A stretch of DNA of 5,769 nt from an uncultured Lachnospiraceae bacterium (GTDB lineage: Bacteria > Bacillota > Clostridia > Lachnospirales > Lachnospiraceae). The stretch is taken from NCBI GenBank assembly GCA_905209865.1, contig CAJLUP010000109.1, forward strand, positions 1-5,769, read 5' to 3'. This document shows positions 1 to 4,886 of this stretch, piece after piece; position 1 is the first letter of the stretch, and every line of letters begins with the position of its first letter. The notes under the pieces were generated by a model that was given only the letters and a program-made list of their open reading frames with translations, made no database searches and was not told the origin of the DNA. The translations under genes and the position numbers were made by a program.

Positions 1-1455
1 TTTTTCCCCTGTCTTCTTTGTCTCAATCGCTGATGCGGCCGCTCCTTTTTCCGCCTTGTTTGTCTCTAAATTCTCTGCCTCTTCCTGCGGATCGTCAAAT
101 CCGATAATCTGAATTGAAACAATCGCGATCACGGATGCGATCACACATGCAACGACCATACCGATAAATGACATCGGAGCATCTTTGCTGATCGCATTTA
201 CGATCGTAAGAAGTCCGGGAAGCCCTGCATATGCATAATAAGCAGAATGGAAGAAACTTAATACGACTGCTCCGACAGCGCCTCCGACACAACCGCAGAT
301 AAACGGTTTTTTCAGACGTAATGTTACGCCGTAGATCGTAGGCTCTGTAATTCCGAAAATTCCGGTAATTCCTGCTGAAAGAGCAACGCCTTTAAACTGC
401 TTATTCCTTGATTTCAGATAGACACCGAAAGCTGCCGCAACCTGTGCAACTACCGCGATTGTCTGAAATGCCTGAAACGTATCAAATCCGTTCATATCAA
501 AGTTCGCAAGAACAACCGGTGTGATACCCCAGTGAACTCCGAAGATAACGACTACCTGCCAAAGTCCCCCGATAATTGCTCCTGCCACTGCAGGTGCAAA
601 TTCAACAAGTGCATTATAACCGTTTGCAATTCCGTTTGCCGTAATCGCAGATGCCGGTCCAAGAACAAGGATTGTTGCCGGAACCATAATGAGGAAACAA
701 ATTAATGGAGTTAAAAGCGGTTTTGCTGCATCCGGAAGTCTTTTTTCAACAAATTTCTCTAAATAAGACAAAAGCCACACAAGGATAAGAGGCGGAAGCA
801 CCGTTGATGTGTACGTTGTCTCAGACAATTTAATGCCGAGAAAAGTAACGATCTCGCCTCCGGCAATCCGTGCCGCAATATCTGCCCACGACTGATTCAC
901 AAGGGCACAACAGCAAAGGATCGCGATAAACGTATTACATTTAAAATGCTTTGACGCTGTAATCGCAATAAAAATCGGAAGGAATGTAAACGGTGTCCAG
1001 GACATAAAGTTCAATACTTCATAGGTTCCTGTCTGAGCGAACTGCGGAAACGCCATTGTGCTCAAGATCAGCGCACCTTGCAGAAGTCCCGCCGCTGCAA
1101 GAATATATACAAACGGCGCAAACACCGCTGACATCGTTGCTATGACCCGATTCAAGATGCTTTGTTTCGGCTCTTCAATCTCCTGATTCTTCGTATCAAG
1201 TTTCAACGCTTCCGCAACAGCATCGTACACTTCTCCTACATGCGTTCCGATGACAACCTGAAACTGTCCGTTATTTTCTACAACTGTGATCACGCCCGCA
1301 AGCGCTGATACTCTTTCTTTCGCCCCTTTTGGAGTTTCTTTTAAAACAAGACGCAGTCTGGTTGCACATCTCGTAGCATTCGCTATATTTTCCTGACCTC
1401 CAACTGCCTCGATCACATCGACGGCAAGTTTTTGATAATCTCTTACCTTTGACAT
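1..1455 (-). CDS. PTS sugar permease, EIIB-EIIC (beta-glucoside/BglF type), 3' end outside window
   Basis: This is an inner-membrane phosphotransferase permease that imports and phosphorylates a sugar. 485 residues are visible and the frame is open at the left edge, so the gene is partial. Residues 1-85 form the EIIB domain, with the phosphorylated cysteine C30 in a CATRLRL motif and a later GQFQVVIG segment. Residues of about 100-450 are the EIIC membrane domain, with VHWG (307-310), GITEPTIYGV (368-377) and many hydrophobic segments, in the same order as in E. coli BglF. Residues 455-485 are a charged Glu/Lys/Ala-rich linker; in BglF-type proteins such a linker leads to EIIA, so an EIIA domain probably follows outside the window. 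The start at 1455 is fixed by an AAAAGGAGA site six bases upstream. The gene lies downstream of an RpiR regulator on the same strand. The substrate cannot be read from sequence; a beta-glucoside, sucrose or trehalose is possible. An unusual Cys triplet occurs at 181-183. Confidence 0.93.
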   Translation of the reverse strand, partial: MSKVRDYQKLAVDVIEAVGGQENIANATRCATRLRLVLKETPKGAKERVSALAGVITVVENNGQFQVVIGTHVGEVYDAVAEALKLDTKNQEIEEPKQSILNRVIATMSAVFAPFVYILAAAGLLQGALILSTMAFPQFAQTGTYEVLNFMSWTPFTFLPIFIAITASKHFKCNTFIAILCCCALVNQSWADIAARIAGGEIVTFLGIKLSETTYTSTVLPPLILVWLLSYLEKFVEKRLPDAAKPLLTPLICFLIMVPATILVLGPASAITANGIANGYNALVEFAPAVAGAIIGGLWQVVVIFGVHWGITPVVLANFDMNGFDTFQAFQTIAVVAQVAAAFGVYLKSRNKQFKGVALSAGITGIFGITEPTIYGVTLRLKKPFICGCVGGAVGAVVLSFFHSAYYAYAGLPGLLTIVNAISKDAPMSFIGMVVACVIASVIAIVSIQIIGFDDPQEEAENLETNKAEKGAAASAIETKKTGEK

Positions 1456-1540
1456 AACATTCTCCTTTTCCTTTCACTCACTTTGATCATATCTTTTATT
1501 CCAAGAGATTCTGTGCACTTCCTCTTTCGATCTTGACGCT

Positions 1541-1569
1541 AGTTTAAATAATCTGACTGATTTTTTCAA
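1541..1569 (-). promoter_or_regulatory. Probable sigma-A promoter of the PTS gene
   Basis: Read on the minus strand, TTGAAA (1569-1564) is followed after 17 bp by TAAACT (1546-1541). These match the -35 and -10 consensus at 5/6 and 4/6. Transcription would start near 1534, leaving a leader of about 80 nt before the ATG at 1455. Because a terminator closes the upstream regulator gene, the permease needs its own promoter, which supports this call. It is not experimentally shown. Confidence 0.5.
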
Positions 1570-1618
1570 TTCTTTCTCTTCTTTTTGTTTAACTGTTTCA
1601 ATCTTAACTGATTTTTTC
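1551..1618. repeat. Duplicated 12-bp element at the PTS promoter
   Basis: The 12-mer ACTGATTTTTTC occurs at 1556-1567 and again at 1607-1618, 51 bp apart. The match extends leftward with one indel (ATCTG versus ATCTTA). A third partial copy, AACTGTTTCAAT, lies between them at 1591-1602. The right-hand end of the first copy overlaps the predicted -35 hexamer and the second lies about five helical turns upstream. This would suit a pair of regulator sites, perhaps for the neighbouring RpiR protein, but in such an AT-rich stretch chance repetition is possible. The rest of the 291-bp gap between the two genes is purine-rich on the transcribed strand and shows no other gene. Confidence 0.4.
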
Positions 1619-1684
1619 TTTTATTTTTTGCAATAATGTTTCACATGTCAAAAAATGCCCCTTTATTTTTGTATAAAATGCACA

Positions 1685-1741
1685 AAAAATCAGCATCTTT
1701 TCCTTTTCTCCCATTTTAATAAGGAAAAGACGCTGATTTTT
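1685..1741 (-). terminator. Rho-independent terminator of the RpiR gene
   Basis: A 21-position stem (1685-1705 with 1721-1741) encloses a 15-nt loop and begins six bases past the regulator's stop codon. The only non-Watson-Crick position, 1695 with 1731, is A-C on the plus strand but becomes a G-U wobble in minus-strand RNA. This suggests the hairpin is maintained for minus-strand transcription. The 3' arm ends in a run of U residues. It separates the regulator transcript from the permease transcript. Confidence 0.85.
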
Positions 1742-1746
1742 CCGTC

Positions 1747-2658
1747 TTACTTTTCGTTTTCTTCACGTTCTTTTTTATTCACTTTCCTGACTTGCTGCAA
1801 GCTTTTCTTTGGAAGTCCCCACAACAGATCCTGTCCTGATTTTTCATATCTGCTGTTCAGCGCAATATTCTCTTCGTATCGTCTGCTGAATTCCATGCCA
1901 TATAAAATATCAAGCAAATATTTTCCTGATGCAAAAAACATAGAGTTCCAAAATTCTTCTACTTTCTCTGATCCTGCCGCATATAAAAACTCCGTTGCAT
2001 ACTGACCTATAGTTCCTTTTCTGTTGCCGGAAATCACAATGATCTTCGTTCCGCCTCTGTGCAGCATTTTTTCAATCTCCGCCAAACGCTCATTCCGCCC
2101 CGTATGGCTGATAATGACAGCGACATGTCCATCCGCCGGCATCGCCGCATGAAGTCCTTGTATATTAATTTCAGAGTGAACACTTGACAATTTTCCTGCG
2201 TGAAAAAATAAGGCAGATCCGTATTTTGCCAAATAATTATTCATATCATATACATAGAAATCAACAGATTTTGCATCAGCAATCAACTTTCCTATCCGTA
2301 CAAGCTGTGTATAAGAAAGTTCTTTATTCGTCTCTTCCACAGCCAGCTTTTGGATCTGCTCCGCTTTTCGAACCATGGTGACAACGTTCTCCCGCTCTGA
2401 CATCGTAACTGCAGAATGTTCTTCCATTCCTCCGGTTCTCAATTCCTGAACAAACTGCATTTTAAATTCCGGGAATCCTTTTACTCCTATCTTTTGACAG
2501 AACCGAGTCACTGAAGCAGCGCTGGTAAATGTGGCATGTCCTAATTCTCTCGAAGACATTTCTTCGATCTTCTCGGGATTCTCCAAAATATATCTGCATA
2601 TGTCCCGCTCTCTCTCGGTCATATTTACCTGTTCTTTGATCGTTTGAATAATCGACAT
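1747..2658 (-). CDS. RpiR/MurR-family transcriptional regulator with SIS phosphosugar-binding domain
   Basis: This is a 303-residue DNA-binding regulator, the usual length for the RpiR family. Residues 1-77 are the RpiR-type helix-turn-helix: MTERERDICRYILENPEKI, then ELGHATFTSAASVTRFCQ (about 38-55) and the family-typical KGFPEFK (60-66). Residues of about 115-255 are a SIS sugar isomerase fold, with VAVIISHTGRNE (179-190), whose Ser/Thr-rich loop normally binds a sugar phosphate, and TKIIVISGN (204-212). The C-terminal tail is Lys/Glu-rich. The start at 2658 is chosen because AAGAGGTG lies a few bases upstream; the frame stays open to 2784, but that extension runs through the promoter. The gene is followed by its own terminator and then by the PTS permease on the same strand, so the natural inference is that it senses the phosphosugar made by that permease. 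Whether it represses or activates is not visible. Confidence 0.93.
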   Translation of the reverse strand: MSIIQTIKEQVNMTERERDICRYILENPEKIEEMSSRELGHATFTSAASVTRFCQKIGVKGFPEFKMQFVQELRTGGMEEHSAVTMSERENVVTMVRKAEQIQKLAVEETNKELSYTQLVRIGKLIADAKSVDFYVYDMNNYLAKYGSALFFHAGKLSSVHSEINIQGLHAAMPADGHVAVIISHTGRNERLAEIEKMLHRGGTKIIVISGNRKGTIGQYATEFLYAAGSEKVEEFWNSMFFASGKYLLDILYGMEFSRRYEENIALNSRYEKSGQDLLWGLPKKSLQQVRKVNKKEREENEK

Positions 2659-2662
2659 AAGA

Positions 2663-2670
2663 CACCTCTT
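2663..2670 (-). promoter_or_regulatory. Ribosome binding site deciding the RpiR start
   Basis: AAGAGGTG on the minus strand sits four bases before the ATG at 2658. No comparable site precedes the earlier in-frame ATG at 2784, so the shorter 303-residue protein is preferred. Confidence 0.75.
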
Positions 2671-2688
2671 ATTTATCCCATTTTTTTC

Positions 2689-2718
2689 AGTATAACACGC
2701 CGTATCTAAACACTGCAA
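2689..2718 (-). promoter_or_regulatory. Probable promoter of the RpiR gene
   Basis: On the minus strand TTGCAG (2718-2713) is followed after 18 bp by TATACT (2694-2689), a 5/6 match to the -10 consensus. The expected start near 2682 gives a short leader of about 24 nt that contains the ribosome binding site. The -35 is weak (3/6), which would suit a modestly expressed regulator. Confidence 0.5.
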
Positions 2719-2777
2719 GAAAGGAAACGCTTCAAATATCCAACGATCTGCCCCCAAACATCTGATATCTAAACTAT

Positions 2778-2806
2778 TTGACAAAGTGACTCCCTGATAC
2801 TACACT
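2778..2806 (+). promoter_or_regulatory. Probable promoter of the HAD phosphatase gene
   Basis: A perfect TTGACA (2778-2783) is followed after exactly 17 bp by TACACT (2801-2806; 4/6 match). Transcription would begin near 2813, about 32 nt before the ATG. The octamer TAATCATA occurs at 2806-2813 and 2822-2829, around and just past the predicted start site. The promoter is divergent from that of the RpiR gene, and the two -35 elements lie about 60 bp apart. Confidence 0.6.
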
Positions 2807-2844
2807 AATCATAATAATTCTTAATCATACGAGGTACAGATCAC

Positions 2845-3435
2845 ATGAAATATAAAAATATTGTTTTTGATTTTGGAAATGTAATCGGTAAGTTTGACGG
2901 ATGGCATCTTTTAAAACAATTTACGTCTTCCGCAGAAGATCAGGAACTTCTCTTCTCGGCGATCTTTTCAGGATGGGACAAAATCGACAGCGGTTCTGTC
3001 AGTTATGAACAATATGCAGAGGATACTGCCGCATCTCTTCCGAAACGGTTAGAACCTGTCGTTCGGACATTCTTCCGGGAATGGCCGCGCTTTCTGACAC
3101 CGATTGAAGACACTCTGAACTTTATAAAAGAATTAAAAGACCGGCAGATTCCTTTCTATTTATTATCAAATGCACCGACCTATTTTGCCGAATATTCTTC
3201 AAACTACGATTTTCTAAAAGACTTCAGCGGAATTGTTTTCTCTGCGCCGCTTAAAATGGCAAAGCCGGATCCTGCTATCTACCAATACCTTTTTCATACA
3301 TTTTCTCTTGATCCGAAAGAGTGTTTCTTCATAGACGATCTGGCGCCAAACATTGCAGCCGCCCGTTCTCTTGGCATGGACGGAATGATATTTCAAGGAA
3401 ATATTGACGACGTAAAAAAAGCGATTGGTTTCTAA
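2845..3435 (+). CDS. HAD-superfamily hydrolase (subfamily IA, YihX-like phosphatase)
   Basis: This is a 196-residue cytosolic hydrolase, a typical length for YihX-like phosphatases, which form an aspartyl-phosphate intermediate. Motif I is VFDFGNV with nucleophile D9. The usual second Asp of DxD is Gly11, as in the DLGNV motif of E. coli YihX, an alpha-glucose-1-phosphatase. Motif II is LLSNA with S108. The motif III lysine is K140 in KMAKPDPAIYQ. Motif IV is FFIDD (D164, D165), followed by the typical NIAAARSLGMDG. The helical cap is residues of about 16-85. The start has GAGGT nine bases upstream and the gene has its own promoter. It is divergent from a sugar-responsive regulator, so a sugar-phosphate substrate is plausible but unproven. 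The last codons and the stop codon lie inside a terminator hairpin. Confidence 0.9.
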   Translation: MKYKNIVFDFGNVIGKFDGWHLLKQFTSSAEDQELLFSAIFSGWDKIDSGSVSYEQYAEDTAASLPKRLEPVVRTFFREWPRFLTPIEDTLNFIKELKDRQIPFYLLSNAPTYFAEYSSNYDFLKDFSGIVFSAPLKMAKPDPAIYQYLFHTFSLDPKECFFIDDLAPNIAAARSLGMDGMIFQGNIDDVKKAIGF

Positions 3436-3455
3436 AAAAGAAACCAATCGCTTTT
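3417..3455. terminator. Bidirectional terminator shared by the convergent HAD and lspA-like genes
   Basis: A perfect 16-bp stem (3417-3432 with 3440-3455) encloses a 7-nt loop (3433-3439). The left arm encodes the last residues of the HAD protein, and its TAA stop (3433-3435) lies in the loop. On the minus strand the stem is followed by an unbroken U run, making a strong terminator three bases past the lspA-like stop. On the plus strand the tail is TTTTCCTTT, somewhat weaker. Confidence 0.88.
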
Positions 3456-3458
3456 CCT

Positions 3459-3956
3459 TTAAGCAGTTTTCTTTCCCTTTTCCCGCTTTTTCGCTCTCGG
3501 GGAAAACAGTTTTGCAATAATCGTAATAACAGTGCCTGCAGCAATAAAGAAATCGGCAAAATTATATGTGATCCCTGCCAGTTGTTTATCTTCGCAGCGA
3601 AATCCCACATAATCTACAACATGTCCGCGAACGATCCTGTCAAACAGATTGCTTGCTGAACCTGCCGCCATCAAAGAAAGACCGAACTTTTTCCAAAATC
3701 CTTTCTTCTTCGTCATAACCGTAAAGGCATGCCATCCGAGCACCGCTCCGGACGCTGCTCCTGATAAAATATGAGCTGTCTTTGGTTCATCTTCCAATAA
3801 ACTCATGCAAATGCCTTTATTTTGAACATGCCGCAAGACAACTTTCTCTGTAATCGGCCGTTCTTCCCCCTTTACAAGTTTATTCTCAGCGTAACATTTT
3901 ACTGCCTGATCGCCGACAGCCAAAGCTGCTGTGATCGGAAACCATTTAATCTTCAT
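3459..3956 (-). CDS. lspA: Divergent signal peptidase II (LspA-like prolipoprotein peptidase)
   Basis: This 165-residue membrane aspartyl protease of peptidase family A8 has the normal LspA length. LspA cleaves signal peptides of lipid-modified prolipoproteins. Conserved boxes appear in order: DQAVK (16-20), NKGICMSLL (46-54), SNLFDRIVRGHVVDYVGF (102-119) and YNFADF (131-136). The expected catalytic pair is D115 and D135. Four hydrophobic segments lie near 5-20, 60-82, 88-105 and 133-151, and the tail is Lys/Arg-rich, as expected facing the cytoplasm. Several family-conserved positions differ: the usual NxGAAF is NKGICM, and the GG...GN before IDR reads AGSASN. This may be a second, specialised copy rather than the housekeeping enzyme. 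The start overlaps the upstream zinc-ribbon gene by 11 bp and has GGAGA six bases upstream, within that gene. Translational coupling is likely. Confidence 0.85.
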   Translation of the reverse strand: MKIKWFPITAALAVGDQAVKCYAENKLVKGEERPITEKVVLRHVQNKGICMSLLEDEPKTAHILSGAASGAVLGWHAFTVMTKKKGFWKKFGLSLMAAGSASNLFDRIVRGHVVDYVGFRCEDKQLAGITYNFADFFIAAGTVITIIAKLFSPRAKKREKGKKTA

Positions 3957-4593
3957 TCAGTTTCTCCATCGTCTGCTCTGCTGCGTCTCCTAGTTTCTCT
4001 GCCGTTTTCTCAGCCGTTTCCTCAGCCTTATCTGCCGCTTTATGAACAGCCTGCGTTGTCTTCTCCGCTGCTTTTTCCAGCACTTCCTCTGTTTTTTGAG
4101 CGGCTTTGTGAGCAGCATCTCCGACCTTTTTCGCAGTTTCTTCTGCTTTGTCAGCCATCATTCCGGCTGCGTCTGCCACTTTCTCCTTTATCTTTTCCGC
4201 ATACTCTTCCGTCTCTTCTTCCGGATCCTGTGCTTCCATCTTCTCTCCGCAGTACGGACAATATGCCATATCTTCCGAAACCATCCTGCCGCATTCAGAA
4301 CATGCTGCCGATCCCTTTAAAGCCGCGATCTTACGTTCATATTTTTCAATTTCTTTTTCCCGTTCTTTTACTGAATCGCACAGCGCTGCCGCGTTTTCAT
4401 CCAATTCTTCGCCTGCTTTATAACGCTCATATACTGCTTTTCCCAACTCCATCATATCAACGGCATTATCCCGTGCAAGATCTCTGATCTGACTTTTGAC
4501 TCTTTGAATCTCAATCACTTCTCCGGCTTTATTCGTCACCATTTCCGCAGTCTCTCCAAGCCGTTTTCCGAAATTTTCAAAAAAATCTTTCAT
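3946..4593 (-). CDS. Zinc-ribbon protein with coiled coil and LEA-like amphipathic tail
   Basis: This is a 215-residue soluble protein of unknown function, without signal peptide or membrane segment. Residues 1-93 are helical and charged, likely a coiled coil (for example KEREKEIEKYERKIAALKG, 76-94). Residues 98-115 are one zinc ribbon, CSEC...YCPYC, with C98, C101, C112 and C115 (CxxC-x10-CxxC). After an acidic patch (121-130), residues 131-212 are rich in Ala, Lys, Glu and Thr in an amphipathic pattern like LEA or apolipoprotein repeats; ADKAEETA occurs twice (147-154, 187-194). The start at 4593 is set by AAAGGAGA nine bases upstream; an earlier in-frame ATG at 4650 has no such site and lies in the leader. 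The gene leads an operon with an overlapping LspA-like peptidase. A scaffold, stress-protection or membrane-surface role is conceivable, but no function can be assigned. Confidence 0.85.
   Translation of the reverse strand: MKDFFENFGKRLGETAEMVTNKAGEVIEIQRVKSQIRDLARDNAVDMMELGKAVYERYKAGEELDENAAALCDSVKEREKEIEKYERKIAALKGSAACSECGRMVSEDMAYCPYCGEKMEAQDPEEETEEYAEKIKEKVADAAGMMADKAEETAKKVGDAAHKAAQKTEEVLEKAAEKTTQAVHKAADKAEETAEKTAEKLGDAAEQTMEKLNED
3963..3967 (-). promoter_or_regulatory. Ribosome binding site of the lspA-like gene, inside the upstream gene
   Basis: GGAGA on the minus strand lies six bases before the ATG at 3956 and within the last codons of the zinc-ribbon gene. This supports the overlapping start and coupling of the two genes. 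Confidence 0.65.
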
Positions 4594-4625
4594 GTGTATC
4601 AATCTCCTTTCGTCTTTCGTCCAAA

Positions 4626-4635
4626 CGGACGTCCG
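4626..4635. repeat. 10-bp perfect palindrome CGGACGTCCG in the leader
   Basis: The palindrome lies in the untranslated leader of the zinc-ribbon operon, 33 bp before the start codon. A second arm, CGTCC at 4618-4622, can pair with GGACG (4627-4631) around a 4-nt loop, so the leader RNA has two alternative small hairpins just upstream of the ribosome binding site. Either an operator or an RNA element is possible. Confidence 0.35.
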
Positions 4636-4659
4636 AAGTACAAAAAACATCGGTCGTAT

Positions 4660-4679
4660 ATGATATTTTAAGTTATCAT
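4660..4679. promoter_or_regulatory. Dyad ATGATA-N8-TATCAT over the predicted start site
   Basis: Two perfect 6-bp inverted arms (4660-4665 and 4674-4679) flank 8 bp directly downstream of the -10 box, so they cover the expected transcription start of the zinc-ribbon operon. The position suits a repressor operator. The 9-mer ATATGATAT overlapping the left arm (4658-4666) recurs at 4852-4860 near the divergent protease promoter, so one regulator could act on both. AT-richness makes chance occurrence a real alternative. Confidence 0.3.
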
Positions 4680-4680
4680 T

Positions 4681-4708
4681 ATTATACCCTTTTCTGAAAC
4701 AACTTCAA
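4681..4708 (-). promoter_or_regulatory. Promoter of the zinc-ribbon/lspA-like operon
   Basis: On the minus strand TTGAAG (4708-4703; 4/6) is followed after 16 bp by a perfect TATAAT (4686-4681). Transcription would begin near 4674, giving a leader of about 80 nt. This is the best -10 box in the window, and no other promoter is evident for the two overlapping genes. Confidence 0.65.
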
Positions 4709-4757
4709 CATTTCTCATTGGAATTTATACTTTTTTCACTTCTGCCTCCTCAGAATC

Positions 4758-4821
4758 CGTTCTTTTTAGAAAACGTCCTTTTAGAAAAGCGTTCTTTTGG
4801 AAAAGCGTTTTTTGAGCAAAC
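4758..4821. repeat. Four tandem 16-bp units with internal dyads
   Basis: Units start at 4758, 4774, 4790 and 4806, each 16 bp. They begin with CG and have the shape CGTTCTTTT(A/G)GAAAAG; the fourth is the most diverged. Each core is a small dyad (CTTTT-NN-AAAAG) whose 2-base centre is too small for an RNA hairpin loop, so protein binding to DNA or a bent A/T-tract array fits better. The period is not a multiple of three and no reading frame uses it. It lies between the divergent promoters of the zinc-ribbon operon and the protease gene, ending 65 bp before the protease ATG. With the two promoter regions it accounts for the 293-bp intergenic gap. Confidence 0.6.
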
Positions 4822-4829
4822 TTTTTCAG

Positions 4830-4858
4830 GAATGACTCTCTGATTTTTTGCATATGAT
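4830..4858 (+). promoter_or_regulatory. Weak candidate promoter of the S8 protease gene
   Basis: TATGAT (4853-4858) is a 5/6 match to a -10 box, but the best vegetative -35, ATGACT (4832-4837), is only 15 bp away. Alternatively GAATG (4830-4834) and CATATGA (4851-4857), 16 bp apart, partly resemble a forespore sigma-G promoter, for which CATnnTA is expected at about 17-18 bp. Neither reading is strong. Confidence 0.28.
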
Positions 4859-4886
4859 ATAAAAATCAATTCGGAGAAATTCTTAT

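Noticed and set aside
1655..2005. A plus-strand open frame of 116 residues across the terminator and the 3' end of the RpiR gene
   Set aside because: It is Ser/Phe-rich, has no ribosome binding site and is antisense to conserved regulator sequence.
2721..2738. A possible catabolite-responsive (cre) site, GGAAACGCTTCA
   Set aside because: The central CG dyad is present but at least three consensus positions mismatch, so CcpA control cannot be supported.
2659..2784. A 42-residue N-terminal extension of the RpiR regulator
   Set aside because: The extension would be translated from the promoter region, lacks a ribosome binding site and precedes the normal family N-terminus; AAGAGGTG supports the start at 2658.
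3822..4487. A long plus-strand open frame (221 residues) opposite the zinc-ribbon gene
   Set aside because: It is Leu/Pro/Ser/Phe-rich, as expected from the reverse complement of Ala/Lys/Glu codons. It has no supporting domain and lies opposite a well-supported gene with a ribosome binding site.
4594..4650. A 19-residue N-terminal extension of the zinc-ribbon protein
   Set aside because: The ATG at 4650 lacks a good ribosome binding site, whereas AAAGGAGA precedes the ATG at 4593.
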